Source of the DNA: Bacteroidota bacterium
GTDB taxonomy: Bacteria > Bacteroidota > Bacteroidia > Bacteroidales > UBA4417
Reading direction: 5' to 3'
Assembly: GCA_013376995.1 (NCBI GenBank)
Contig: JACAAZ010000003.1
Coordinates: 124,001-188,000, forward strand
Length of the DNA stretch: 64,000 nt
How positions within the stretch are numbered: position 1 is the stretch's first letter; each line of letters begins with the position of its first letter. Below are positions 17,286 to 25,949 of the stretch, in pieces. Under the pieces are notes generated by a model that searched no databases, had not been told where the DNA came from, and saw only the letters and a list, made by a program, of their open reading frames with translations. The position numbers and the translations under genes are program-made.

Positions 17286-18821
17286 TCAGTAAGAGGTTTT
17301 CAGTTCAACCCTCCTGTTTTTTGCACGGCCCAGTGAGGTTGCATTATCAGCAATTGGCCTGCTTTCGCCATATCCAATTGCGGTAAGTCGCGATTCCATG
17401 ATCCCTTTACCCATTAAATAGGTTTTGACAGATTCAGTACGTTTCTGAGAAAGAGCAAGGTTATAAGCGTCATCACCCTGGCTGTCAGCATGTCCTTCGA
17501 TGAGTAAATTGGCTTCTTCATAACGCTTTAGGATTGAAGCGAGTTCATCCAGTTGAACCAATGAGGCTACCTTGAGTTTATCGCTATTGGTTTCGAAGAA
17601 TATTTTGCTTGCTATTTGAGTAATCTTTTTTACATCAGCAATGGCCATTTCAGGGCAACCTTTATTGGCAATAGTTCCTTTTACAGTAGGGCATCGGTCA
17701 TCCAAATCGGAAACGCCATCTCCGTCACTGTCGGGACAACCCTTCATGGACAGGATGCCGGCTTTATCGGGACAAGCATCTTCTTCATTTACAATACCGT
17801 CCTTATCATTATCCAAGGCACAACCGGTTGCGTCAACCTTATATCCCGGGTGCGTATTTGGACATTTGTCATCAATATCAGCCACTCCGTCATTATCTGC
17901 ATCTGGGCATCCTTTTAATGCAGCAGATCCGGCAAATTCGGGGCACCTGTCATCCTTGTCGGCAATACCGTCCTTATCAGCATCCGGGCAACCCATCAAG
18001 GCAGCCGGGCCACTGAGTTCGGGACATTTATCATCCTTATCTGCAATACCGTCGCCATCCATATCCGGACAACCCTGCAGATCTTTTATACCTGCCTGAT
18101 CGGGACAAGCATCCAGGTAATCGGCTACGCCATCACCATCTTTATCAAGAGGGCATCCTGCCTTGTCAACAGGAACTGAAGCAGGAGTATTGGGACATTT
18201 ATCACGATAATCGGATATGCCATCATGATCTGCATCCTTTTTCTTTCCAAAATTGAAGGAAAATCCGACAGTATGCAATAGGTAGGCATCATTTTCATGA
18301 GCTACCACTCCATCCCTGTTATCCCCTGTGGAATAATAGAAAGTTTCCTGCAGATTGAGCATTACTGTTGGGTTCAGGCGGAAATTGATACCACCTCCCC
18401 CGGCAGGAGCAATATAATCCATCTTTTTCTCCGAGATGTTAATATTCTTATCGAATAACATTCCGCCAGCACCGGCAAAAAGGTAAGGCCTAACAGCATA
18501 TCGCGCTCCCAGGATATTAAACCTTATGTTCAGGGTTGCTGCGGTAAAGTCTCTCCTGAAATTACCCGAGGAACGGTTATAACCCACTGTCCCTTTTGTA
18601 ACAAATAAACTGGCGTCGAAATGGTTTGTCAGGTATCTTGAAAAAGAAATTCCTCCAACTCCATAACGGGCCATATCGGTCTTGTAAAAGTCACTACCGA
18701 GGTCGCCTTTATATTGACTTATTCCTCCATGTAAACCGATATTCCATTTCTTATCTATTGTTTGAGCGTTAGCGACTAAAAACACGGCTAAACAAAGAAA
18801 CGCAAGTACTAATTTTTTCAT
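17286..18821 (-). CDS. OmpA-family outer-membrane protein with TSP3 repeats
   Basis: A 511-residue protein with a signal peptide (LCLAVFLVANA). An N-terminal eight-stranded barrel (about 25-195) follows, then a run of thrombospondin type-3 repeats (about 200-375) in which D-x-D-x-D-G-x-x-D calcium motifs and DDKCP/DACP cysteines recur about seven times. The C-terminal OmpA domain (FFETNSDKLKVASLVQL, IEGHADSQGDDAYNLALSQKR, GYGESRPIADN, RAKNRRVEL) binds peptidoglycan. This is the typical Bacteroidota OmpA that ties the outer membrane to the wall. Module P6 lies 137 bp upstream of the ATG. Confidence 0.95.
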   Translation of the reverse strand: MKKLVLAFLCLAVFLVANAQTIDKKWNIGLHGGISQYKGDLGSDFYKTDMARYGVGGISFSRYLTNHFDASLFVTKGTVGYNRSSGNFRRDFTAATLNIRFNILGARYAVRPYLFAGAGGMLFDKNINISEKKMDYIAPAGGGGINFRLNPTVMLNLQETFYYSTGDNRDGVVAHENDAYLLHTVGFSFNFGKKKDADHDGISDYRDKCPNTPASVPVDKAGCPLDKDGDGVADYLDACPDQAGIKDLQGCPDMDGDGIADKDDKCPELSGPAALMGCPDADKDGIADKDDRCPEFAGSAALKGCPDADNDGVADIDDKCPNTHPGYKVDATGCALDNDKDGIVNEEDACPDKAGILSMKGCPDSDGDGVSDLDDRCPTVKGTIANKGCPEMAIADVKKITQIASKIFFETNSDKLKVASLVQLDELASILKRYEEANLLIEGHADSQGDDAYNLALSQKRTESVKTYLMGKGIMESRLTAIGYGESRPIADNATSLGRAKNRRVELKTSY

Positions 18822-19242
18822 CTGAAAATAATTTTAAGGTTAAAATCGCTTCCACCTGAGGCGGATACACATGTCCGCCCTCCGGCGAAGCATACTTGTT
18901 TATCCAGCAACTGCGGGATATACATTTCATATTATTTATTTCGTTGATTAATAGCATCAAAGGTCTCTATCCCAGCGCGTACAGGTGTTACAGAATAACC
19001 TATAAGATTTACATGATTCACACATAAATAGCTATGTTTGATCTTGTTTAGCTAAAAATCACCCGGCAAAAGCATGCAAAAAAAGCCACCAGGCCAGGAA
19101 CCTTTGCCTTCCGGCGGGTTATTGGGTAAAATGGGAGATTCCCAGGTACCTGGTGACAGTCTGGTACTTTTCGGGAAACTAAGGCTGAAAAGTATAACTA
19201 CCTGTAAAGCAATGAATAATGTATATTTAAGATAATCGGAAA
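18822..19242. other. 421-bp gap with P6 and small palindromes
   Basis: Carries promoter module P6, an inverted repeat GGCGGA (18860-18865) / TCCGCC (18874-18879) within the OmpA leader, and a 12-bp palindrome CCAGGTACCTGG (19142-19153) that pairs imperfectly with CACCAGG at 19087-19093. The latter may terminate the AraC-kinase transcript ending at 19243. No convincing gene is present. Confidence 0.55.
18958..19026 (-). promoter_or_regulatory. Shared promoter module P6
   Basis: Minus strand: TATGTGTGAATCATGTAA (19026-19009), 13 bp, TTCTGTAA (18995-18988), 22 bp, -7 GACCTTTG ending at 18958. It drives the OmpA gene (leader about 130 nt). Confidence 0.8.
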
Positions 19243-20136
19243 TCAAATGTAATGTGGAAGCGTAAAAATGAATTTACTTCCCTCGTTCACTTTGCTAATT
19301 ATGTGGATTTCGCCACCATGAGTATTGACAAATTCCTTGCACAGTAATAAACCTAAACCTGTACCTTGCTCATGGTTGGTACCTTCAGTAAATTGAAAAT
19401 CACGTGATTTGAATAATTCTTTCTGAGCTTCCGCCGATATTCCAATGCCATTATCCTGTACAATTATTTCGACAAAAAGATCTATTTCATTTGAACTGAC
19501 TTTTATTTCCCCGTAAACATTGGTGAACTTAATTGCATTATTGATCAGATTTCTGAGAATGGTTTTTGACATTTGCAGATCAGCACTGACGAAAACACCT
19601 GTGGCAATATCATTGATGCAGTTAATAAATTTCGGCTTGGACTGGGAAGATGCAATTTCAAATTCCTCCCGGACCAATTCAAACAAGTTTATCTTAACAG
19701 GATTAAAACTCTTCTTTTTATTTTGCAGCACCGTCCATATCAATAAGTTATCAAGAAGATTCAGCGTTTTATTTGCTGATTCAAATGCGGTATTGATAAA
19801 ACTCTCAATTTCCTCCATATCATAATTATGGATGCCTTCCTTGAGAATCTCGAGGATCCCAATGATGGCACTAAAAGGGCTTCTCAGGTCATGGGCAATT
19901 ATCCTGATAAATTTTGTATTTGTTTCAACAATTTCGGTTAGCTTTTTTTTGCTGAGGTCATAACGTGAATTCAATTCCTTATTGGCATCTTCCAACTCCT
20001 GAATTCGTTCTAAAAGAAACTTTGAATTGCTGGTTATTTTTTTTGGTACTTCATGGATTGAAGGATCCTGCTTGGAAGCTATGTCTCTTCGCCTGATGAA
20101 GTCTTTGTTTGGATTGGTAGTATTCACGAAATACAA
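19243..20136 (-). CDS. Soluble sensor histidine kinase
   Basis: A 297-residue kinase without membrane segments. An N-terminal coiled coil (ERIQELEDANKELNSRYDLSKKK) leads to the H box IRIIAHDLRSPFSAI, then the N box NLINNAIKFTN, G1 box QDNGIGIS and G2 box GTGLGLLLCKEF. No ATG is available: the frame opens at a TTG (20136) directly after a stop codon, with a GTG at 20127 as an alternative. It lies 41 bp after the AraC paralogue 2 stop on the same strand, and the two genes likely form one operon from module P7. No receiver-domain partner is encoded beside it. Confidence 0.9.
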   Translation of the reverse strand: MYFVNTTNPNKDFIRRRDIASKQDPSIHEVPKKITSNSKFLLERIQELEDANKELNSRYDLSKKKLTEIVETNTKFIRIIAHDLRSPFSAIIGILEILKEGIHNYDMEEIESFINTAFESANKTLNLLDNLLIWTVLQNKKKSFNPVKINLFELVREEFEIASSQSKPKFINCINDIATGVFVSADLQMSKTILRNLINNAIKFTNVYGEIKVSSNEIDLFVEIIVQDNGIGISAEAQKELFKSRDFQFTEGTNHEQGTGLGLLLCKEFVNTHGGEIHIISKVNEGSKFIFTLPHYI

Positions 20137-20177
20137 TTATTAATTTCACAATAAAGAATAATGATTCACAGGTAGTT

Positions 20178-20732
20178 TCAAGTTGGAATTGCTGACCTGC
20201 TCATCCTAAGCTGCCTGAAATGATAGGGAGTCAGCCCGGTAAATTTTTTAAACTGGCTGGATAACTGAGTTGAATTGCTATAGTGCATTCCCCGGGCAAT
20301 TTCTTCCATATTCTTATCACTGTAGACCAACAATTCTTTTATGCGATCAATCTTTCGTCTTAAGATGTATTTTTCTATTGTAACACCTTCAATTTCAGAA
20401 AACAATGTATTCAATGAAATAAAATTCTCTTTCAACTGCAAAGCAATGTAATCCGTGTAGCTAGTATTTAAATCTTCATCCGTATTAAGTTCAAGTTCAA
20501 GAATCGACCTTTTCAATTTTTCAATCAGGCAATGTTTTTTTTCATCGATCAGTTCGAACCCTGATGCGAGCAGTGCCTCTTCTAATGATTTTCGTTGAAA
20601 CGGGTTCAATTCTTCTTTGGTGTTTACCTCACCAAATTCAATTGTGGTATATCCTATTGCCAACTTTTCAAGTTCCAGTTTAACCGTTGTTTTGCATCGG
20701 TCGCAAACCATATTTTTGATATATAGTTTCAT
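20178..20732 (-). CDS. AraC-family regulator with HMA-like N-terminus (paralogue 2)
   Basis: A 184-residue protein. The N-terminus MKLYIKNMVCDRCKTTVKLELEK keeps an intact CxxC (MVCDRC), the classic HMA metal-binding motif that paralogues 1 and 3 have lost. The C-terminus is an AraC double helix-turn-helix (KNMEEIARGMHYSNSTQLSSQFKKFTGLTPYHFRQL), somewhat diverged from the other two. A histidine kinase follows in the same transcript. The promoter module P7 lies about 320 bp upstream, so the gene may be regulated by itself or by a paralogue. It is a candidate activator of the regulon. Metal sensing by the CxxC is an inference. Confidence 0.88.
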   Translation of the reverse strand: MKLYIKNMVCDRCKTTVKLELEKLAIGYTTIEFGEVNTKEELNPFQRKSLEEALLASGFELIDEKKHCLIEKLKRSILELELNTDEDLNTSYTDYIALQLKENFISLNTLFSEIEGVTIEKYILRRKIDRIKELLVYSDKNMEEIARGMHYSNSTQLSSQFKKFTGLTPYHFRQLRMSRSAIPT

Positions 20733-21052
20733 AAAATATCCAGTATTATCTTACAAATCATTGCTAACAGCTTATTTAATTTCTTGGTTAATTAAAAACT
20801 GAACTCATAACTACTTTAATTGGGGATTCAACAGGCTGCTTTCAGAATCAATGCTCAAATTCAATTATTTCAGTATACAATTTGGTCAGCTTAGCAAATG
20901 TCAATATGTAATTCAATTTAGTTAAACTTAAAAACAGGATAACGAGTACTAAAACTCGTGAATACAAATGAAATCGTTTTTAAGAAGCCTTTTTATTATT
21001 GATATTATATGAATCGACTCTGTTAAACAGTTGGTTAAGTTATTTGCAGGTG

Positions 21053-21121
21053 CAAATTTAGCTCGCAATGCTTGTCGTATTGTTACAGAATTTCGATGAA
21101 GTATTACATAATTCACACATT
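21053..21121 (-). promoter_or_regulatory. Shared promoter module P7
   Basis: Minus strand: AATGTGTGAATTATGTAA (21121-21104), 13 bp, TTCTGTAA (21090-21083), 22 bp, perfect -7 TAAATTTG ending at 21053. It is upstream of AraC paralogue 2 and its kinase. Confidence 0.82.
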
Positions 21122-21154
21122 CAGGCTTGATATTCCTAAGAAATATTCCAAAAC

Positions 21155-21189
21155 AAATGGGGAACTCCCGAAAAAGAGGTCCCCCATTT
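21155..21189 (-). terminator. Hairpin terminator of the DUF6600 operon
   Basis: Strong stem AAATGGGG-AACTC (21155-21167) with GAGGTCCCCCATTT (21176-21189), one base bulged, followed by a short T-containing run on the minus strand. It lies 69 bp past the DUF6600 stop and just before the P7 promoter. Confidence 0.7.
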
Positions 21190-21257
21190 AATTTCAATAC
21201 TATTCCAAACTGCTAAAAGGATCCTGATCAGATGCCAGGCTATCCATTGGAACCAGA

Positions 21258-22685
21258 TTATTTAGGAGGGTCATTCTCTTTGTCGCGAGAAGGATTTGTT
21301 GCTTTTGCCCCTTTTTTGACTTTTGTCTCCCTCTGGGGATTTTGTTGATTTTGCTGAGCAGGACTTGTCCTGTTGTTCTGAGGTTTCACCACATTCGGTT
21401 GTTGTTGTTTCCCCTGGTTTTTTGATGGTTCTGTGCGGGAAGGCTGGGACTGCTCCTGTTTAGGTTTATTCTGCGGGGTTACCTGTTTGGGCGGTTGATC
21501 CTGCCGGATATTCCTGGATGGATCTACGCGGGGTTGCTGAGCAGGTTGAGACTTCCGGTTATTCTGAGGGCTCACCTGATTAGGCTGTGGCTGCTGTTTT
21601 GAGTTTTTTGAAGGATCTACCCTGGGTTGTTGAGCAGGTTGAACATTCCGGTTATTCTGCGGGCTAACCTGTTTAGGCTGCTGTTGCTTACCGTTGTTTT
21701 GCAAGGGAGTTATTTTCCTGTTATTGGAAGGTTGCACTTTCCCGTTGTTCTGCGGATTCACCCGGGCTGGTTTTTGTCCCTCTTTAACTTTATTTGCCGG
21801 GGATGTTTTTCTTTCATCAACTGGCAATAAATTTCTTTTGCCGGCTGGCACTACTTCCCGGGCTGGCTGGCTGCCTTGTCCCGGTTTCTTTGCATCTTTC
21901 AGTTCAACAACCCTACCGGGAACAGGTTTCTGCTGATTAGAAACAGCTCTTTCAACTTTTGGCCTGTAAATTTCCATTTTGCCGTTTTGTACTTTCTGGC
22001 CCGGGGCATTATTTTCCCGGATAGGAACCGGGGTTACCTTGCGACCGGTTACCTTCTGGACTTCAGTCCTGGCAGGCCCTGCAACATAGGTAGTATTCCT
22101 GCTATTATCAATATAGGTGTTATTGATAACCACAGAACTACCGATAATCCTGTTATGTTCATTCCGATCCACATTGTAGCGATGGATATCTGATCTTTCA
22201 AAATCCCTGTCTCTTACAAAAATCCAATGGTCATGATTTCTGTCGTACTGGCTTCCAAAACTAAGACTGAGGCTGATGCCAGGCTGCATAGGTTCCCATC
22301 CGTAATATCCGTCAGCTCTTCTCCAGGTCACCCATGACGGGCCCCATTCATTATCGGGCACCCAAAACCAACCGTAGGAATCATCATAATCCCAACGACC
22401 ATAATGGAATGGAGCCCATCCCCAGCTATAATCCGACACCCAGGTCCAACCGTAATCCGTTAATATCCAATAACCCTGGCTTGAGTAGGGAACAAAATCC
22501 GAGCCTGCATCCGGTATCCATACGTAACCATAATTGGGATAATCGACCCATTGTCCATAAGGACTAAGCTGGTCATAGAAAACCTGGAAGCTGACTGACT
22601 GACGCTGAGCAGTAATATTCCCTGAGGGGAATGCGGCGCAGAACATCAATGCGATGACAATAAAAACTTTGGTTCTTGATTTCAT
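21258..22685 (-). CDS. Exported DUF6600-like aromatic-repeat protein with P/Q/N-rich tail
   Basis: A 475-residue protein with a signal peptide (IALMFCAAFPSGNITA). Residues about 30-160 are full of Trp/Tyr/Gly motifs (YGQWVDYPNYGYVWIP, YGWTWVSDYSWGWAPFHYGRW, WVPDNEWGPSWVTWR), matching the DUF6600 or 'YXWGXW' type of exported protein. From about 260 onward the chain is low-complexity, with repeated QVSPQNNRK/QPAQQPRVDPS units. It probably resides in the periplasm or on the surface. It is the last gene of the lipoprotein-kinase-sigma operon, 16 bp after the sigma gene. The role is unknown; an envelope-stress link is inferred from context. Confidence 0.85.
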   Translation of the reverse strand: MKSRTKVFIVIALMFCAAFPSGNITAQRQSVSFQVFYDQLSPYGQWVDYPNYGYVWIPDAGSDFVPYSSQGYWILTDYGWTWVSDYSWGWAPFHYGRWDYDDSYGWFWVPDNEWGPSWVTWRRADGYYGWEPMQPGISLSLSFGSQYDRNHDHWIFVRDRDFERSDIHRYNVDRNEHNRIIGSSVVINNTYIDNSRNTTYVAGPARTEVQKVTGRKVTPVPIRENNAPGQKVQNGKMEIYRPKVERAVSNQQKPVPGRVVELKDAKKPGQGSQPAREVVPAGKRNLLPVDERKTSPANKVKEGQKPARVNPQNNGKVQPSNNRKITPLQNNGKQQQPKQVSPQNNRNVQPAQQPRVDPSKNSKQQPQPNQVSPQNNRKSQPAQQPRVDPSRNIRQDQPPKQVTPQNKPKQEQSQPSRTEPSKNQGKQQQPNVVKPQNNRTSPAQQNQQNPQRETKVKKGAKATNPSRDKENDPPK

Positions 22686-22701
22686 GCTATTTATGGTATT
22701 A

Positions 22702-23199
22702 TTATGAATTCAGTTTCTTCATTAATTTCTGCCGGGAAATGTACATTCTGCTCTTTAAGGTTCCAAGGTTGAGATTTAGTGCTTCAGCAATTTCCCTGTA
22801 TTTGAATCCTTGCTGATACATCTTGAAAGGCAATTTGAAATCATCTTCAAGTGATTCAACCAGCTTTTCTATTTCCTTCGACCCATAAAGTGAATCCGGA
22901 TCTTCCAGGCCGGAAGCATAAACGGGATTCATATAGGGATGTTCCCGGGTTTGATCGCTGTAATTCGTTTGTCGGACTGTTCTGTGATAACAGTTGATGT
23001 AGGTATTCTTAAGGATAGTAAATGTCCAGGCTTTGAAATTTGTGCCCGGCGCAAACTTATCCTTATATTTCAATGCTTTCAGGAATGTTTCCTGAACAAG
23101 GTCTTTTGCATCTTCCCTGTCGGATGTCAAACTTCTGGCTAACCTAGTGAGTCCACCCTGGAGGTTGACAAGTTTGTAATGAAAATCTGTAGTTGTCAC
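22702..23199 (-). CDS. ECF-type RNA polymerase sigma factor
   Basis: A 165-residue sigma70 protein with region 2 (SDREDAKDLVQETFLKALKYKDKF, KAWTFTILKNTYIN) and region 4 (YQQGFKYREIAEALNLNLGTLKSRMYISRQKL), lacking regions 1 and 3. The start is a GTG (23199), as no in-frame ATG is near. It lies 11 bp after a hybrid histidine kinase gene and 16 bp before the DUF6600 gene. No anti-sigma membrane protein follows, which is unusual for this class. Regulation may come through the kinase, or the factor may be controlled only by transcription from P8. Confidence 0.93.
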   Translation of the reverse strand: MTTTDFHYKLVNLQGGLTRLARSLTSDREDAKDLVQETFLKALKYKDKFAPGTNFKAWTFTILKNTYINCYHRTVRQTNYSDQTREHPYMNPVYASGLEDPDSLYGSKEIEKLVESLEDDFKLPFKMYQQGFKYREIAEALNLNLGTLKSRMYISRQKLMKKLNS

Positions 23200-23210
23200 T
23201 TGTTTGGGTT

Positions 23211-25337
23211 TTAAGAATTTAAATAATGATCCAGTAGTTCTAACAAGGCATCTTTAAGAACCGGCTTTGATAAATAGTTATCGAATCCGGCCTGGAGAGC
23301 CTTAGTCCTATCCTGGTTGAGAGCGTAAGCAGTAAGAGCAATTATGGGAAGTTCAGGTTTTGATAATTTAATTTTTTGCGTTGCTTCAAAGCCATTTACC
23401 AGTGGCATTTTTATATCCATGAGAATGAGGGAAATACCCGGATTACTTTTCACCATTTCGATAGCTTTTTCCCCGTTCCATGCATGAAGTAAACTGACAC
23501 CAGTCGGTGAAAGGACTTCATCGAGATACATATGGTTTGAATCTTCATCCTCAACGATCAGAATGGTTTTATCTGCCCATTGCCTGGTCTGATTTATTTG
23601 TAAATGGATGTTTGAGTGATCATGACTGTTTAAATTAAATGTAAGAGGTATAGTAAAAAAGAAAGTAGAGCCTTTTCCAAGTTCTGACTTCAATGAGATA
23701 GTTCCACCCAACATTTCAACCAATGCTTTCGAAATAGATAACCCCAAACCACTTCCTCCGAATTTCCTGGAAAGTGTTTCCTCAACCTGTCTGAAGCGTT
23801 CAAAAACAGAATCCTGGTCGCCGGGAGCAATTCCAATCCCAGTATCTTTTACAAAGAATTCAATATTGTTACCTGTTAAATTGAACCCAAAGAGTATTTC
23901 ACCTTTTTGTGTAAACTTGATTGCATTGTTCAGCAGGTTGCATAAAACCTGTTTTACCCTGTTAAGGTCTGTAATAGTATCTATATCAGAGTATTCCGGA
24001 TTTGAATAATAAGAAAGTTTCAGATCATTTTTCCGGATCTGTTTACTGTATGTTGTGAAGATCTCCTTAAGTAAGCCATCAATGCTGACAAGTTCGGTGT
24101 TAAGAGTCATTTCGCCTGTTACTATCTTTGAAATATCAATAATATCGCTGATAACAGTCAAAAGCTGGTTGCCATTAACATTAATTATCTGGACATATTG
24201 TTCAATTTTAGCTTTTGATAAGTCAGGATCGATTAATAGGTCAGAAAAACCCATTATTGCATTTAGCGGAGTCCGGATTTCATGACTGATGTTGGCCAGG
24301 AAAGCAGATTTCAGCCTGTCAGATTCTTCAGCTTTATCTCTTGCAGCCACCAGGTCAGTGTTCATCTTTTGGATTCGCTGTAACGTTGACTTAAGCTCTT
24401 CATTTAAGGCCTGGTATCCCTCATTCAAAGTAAGAATCTCTACATTCTGTTCCTTTAAATGGGCTTCACTGTCCTTGAGGGCTTTTTCAGAGTGTTTACG
24501 TTCTGTAATATCCTGTAAAGACCCGATTATATTGGATGGTTTGCCATCCTGGTCGATCAATAGTATACCTGAACCGAAAATATCAATGATCGTCTTGTCA
24601 GGCCGAACAATTCTGAACTCAAGTTCCCCAGGATTTTCACCCAGTGTAGTATCTCTGACCCACGCAGCCATAGAATCTCTGTCGTTGGGATGAATATAAT
24701 TAATGAAAGAACTAATTGTCGGGTTGAATACCTCTTTACTAACCCCGAAAATGTTGAACATTTCATCCGACCAGGTAAGCTCTTCGTTATCAAAATTGAA
24801 CTTGAAGCTTCCCAGTTTTGCTATTTTTTGTGTCTTCGACAGAAGCTGTTCACTTTCACGTAAGATCCGTTCTGTCAGTTTCCGCTGGGTAATATCACGG
24901 ATATTGCATTGTATTACATCAATCCTGCTAACTTCGTACACGTTGCTCACAAACTCCACTTCTACTTTCTGACCGTTCTTCCTGAGCAATGGCATATCGT
25001 CAAAGCGGATATAGCGGTTCATTTTCAATTGACTGAATGCTTTTTTGGATTCTTCCTTATTCCTGAATACACCGATCTCCCACAGCTGTTTTCCAATGAT
25101 TTCCTCCAGTGAATAACCCAAAAGGTTAACGATAAAAGGGTTTGCATCTACTATCTTAGCTGTAAGTGGATCAAGTATTAAAATACCATCCTTGGCTGAT
25201 TCAAACAACCGCCTGTACCGCAATTCAGAGCTGATAAAAGAACTGATATCCCTCTTCTGGCCTAACTTAAGAATTGGAACAACCTTATTCAGTTTGTTCA
25301 GAGTTTGTTCCATTGGTACTTTCTTCATGGTTTTCAT
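23211..25337 (-). CDS. PAS-PAS hybrid sensor histidine kinase with receiver domain
   Basis: A 708-residue soluble kinase. Two PAS domains (about 35-150 and 165-285; RLFESAKDGILILDPL and later LEFRIVRPDKTIIDIFG) precede a coiled coil. The H box is FLANISHEIRTPLNAIMGFSDLL near 345; HATPase motifs NLLNNAIKFTQ, KDTGIGIAPGD and GSGLGLSI follow. The C-terminal receiver (about 585-705) has TILIVEDED, the phosphoacceptor in ILMDIKMPLVNG, and ALTAYAL. No HPt or DNA-binding domain is fused. It lies between a lipoprotein and a sigma gene in the P8 operon and presumably acts upstream of them. Confidence 0.95.
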   Translation of the reverse strand: MKTMKKVPMEQTLNKLNKVVPILKLGQKRDISSFISSELRYRRLFESAKDGILILDPLTAKIVDANPFIVNLLGYSLEEIIGKQLWEIGVFRNKEESKKAFSQLKMNRYIRFDDMPLLRKNGQKVEVEFVSNVYEVSRIDVIQCNIRDITQRKLTERILRESEQLLSKTQKIAKLGSFKFNFDNEELTWSDEMFNIFGVSKEVFNPTISSFINYIHPNDRDSMAAWVRDTTLGENPGELEFRIVRPDKTIIDIFGSGILLIDQDGKPSNIIGSLQDITERKHSEKALKDSEAHLKEQNVEILTLNEGYQALNEELKSTLQRIQKMNTDLVAARDKAEESDRLKSAFLANISHEIRTPLNAIMGFSDLLIDPDLSKAKIEQYVQIINVNGNQLLTVISDIIDISKIVTGEMTLNTELVSIDGLLKEIFTTYSKQIRKNDLKLSYYSNPEYSDIDTITDLNRVKQVLCNLLNNAIKFTQKGEILFGFNLTGNNIEFFVKDTGIGIAPGDQDSVFERFRQVEETLSRKFGGSGLGLSISKALVEMLGGTISLKSELGKGSTFFFTIPLTFNLNSHDHSNIHLQINQTRQWADKTILIVEDEDSNHMYLDEVLSPTGVSLLHAWNGEKAIEMVKSNPGISLILMDIKMPLVNGFEATQKIKLSKPELPIIALTAYALNQDRTKALQAGFDNYLSKPVLKDALLELLDHYLNS

Positions 25338-25352
25338 GCTTGTTACCCGGGG

Positions 25353-25811
25353 TTATTGATCCAGGATTTTATAAAGCTGTTCAAGATCAGGGGATATCAT
25401 CATTTCTGAGCCATTATTATCTGCCCGCATTTTAGCAAGCTTATAGTTGTTCAGGGCTTCCGAAATGGAAACTTTCAGCATATCCAAAACATCTTTTTGC
25501 GTTTGAAAGAGTGCCTGAAGGCTATTATATCGTGCCGTCTGTTCAGCAAGGGTAAGTTTTGTTTCTGTTGTTAACGCACTCATATCATCCTGGAACCTGG
25601 CATTTTGCAGTTCAAGAGAACGCTTTTCCTGTTCAAGTTTGACAACCTGGAGATTGCAGTCGTTCAACTGATTTAACGCTTTCTCGTTCTCAGCCATGAG
25701 TTGAGTGGTTGCTGGACCTGGACTTATTAAAGCCCTGGAAGGGCTGCAAGAGGTTAAGAATGACCCCAATAGCAGAATTAGAAAAGGAAGGATTTTCGGG
25801 TAGGATTTCAT
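25353..25811 (-). CDS. Coiled-coil lipoprotein
   Basis: A 152-residue protein with a lipoprotein signal (LPFLILLLGSFLTSC, lipobox LTSC) followed by a long predicted coiled coil (NEKALNQLNDCNLQVVKLEQEKRSLELQNARFQDDMSAL, then ALFQTQKDVLDMLKVSISEAL). It is likely anchored to the outer or inner membrane on the periplasmic side, where it could interact with peptidoglycan or a partner protein. It is the first gene of the P8 operon. The -7 box lies 27 bp before the ATG. No enzymatic motif is seen. Confidence 0.82.
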   Translation of the reverse strand: MKSYPKILPFLILLLGSFLTSCSPSRALISPGPATTQLMAENEKALNQLNDCNLQVVKLEQEKRSLELQNARFQDDMSALTTETKLTLAEQTARYNSLQALFQTQKDVLDMLKVSISEALNNYKLAKMRADNNGSEMMISPDLEQLYKILDQ

Positions 25812-25837
25812 TTAGATCATATAGGAATTGCGCCCTA

Positions 25838-25906
25838 CAAAGATCACCCGGCAGCAGAAAATACCTGTTACACAACTTTGTGAATTCTTTACATAATTCA
25901 CACATT
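25838..25906 (-). promoter_or_regulatory. Shared promoter module P8
   Basis: Minus strand: AATGTGTGAATTATGTAA (25906-25889), 13 bp, TTGTGTAA (25875-25868), 22 bp, -7 GATCTTTG ending at 25838. It drives the lipoprotein-kinase-sigma-DUF6600 operon. Confidence 0.82.
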
Positions 25907-25949
25907 TAAAGGAAAATACGTCAAAACCACGCTATAGTTTTAGTGAAAT

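Larger units (their letters stand above)
20733..21257. other. 525-bp gap with a terminator and promoter P7
   Basis: Holds the terminator of the DUF6600 operon (21155-21189), promoter module P7 (21053-21121) and a roughly 310-nt leader of the AraC gene. The leader contains a short hairpin ACGAGT (20942-20947) / ACTCGT (20954-20959). No gene is recognised; an 82-codon minus frame at 20949-21197 overlaps the promoter and is rejected. Confidence 0.6.

Noticed and set aside
19052-19246. 64-codon minus frame directly after the histidine kinase, with a hydrophobic N-terminus
   Set aside because: It begins at TTG, and its second half is palindromic intergenic sequence; too weak to call.
20949-21197. 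82-codon minus frame in the AraC leader
   Set aside because: It overlaps promoter P7 and the terminator and has no recognisable features.
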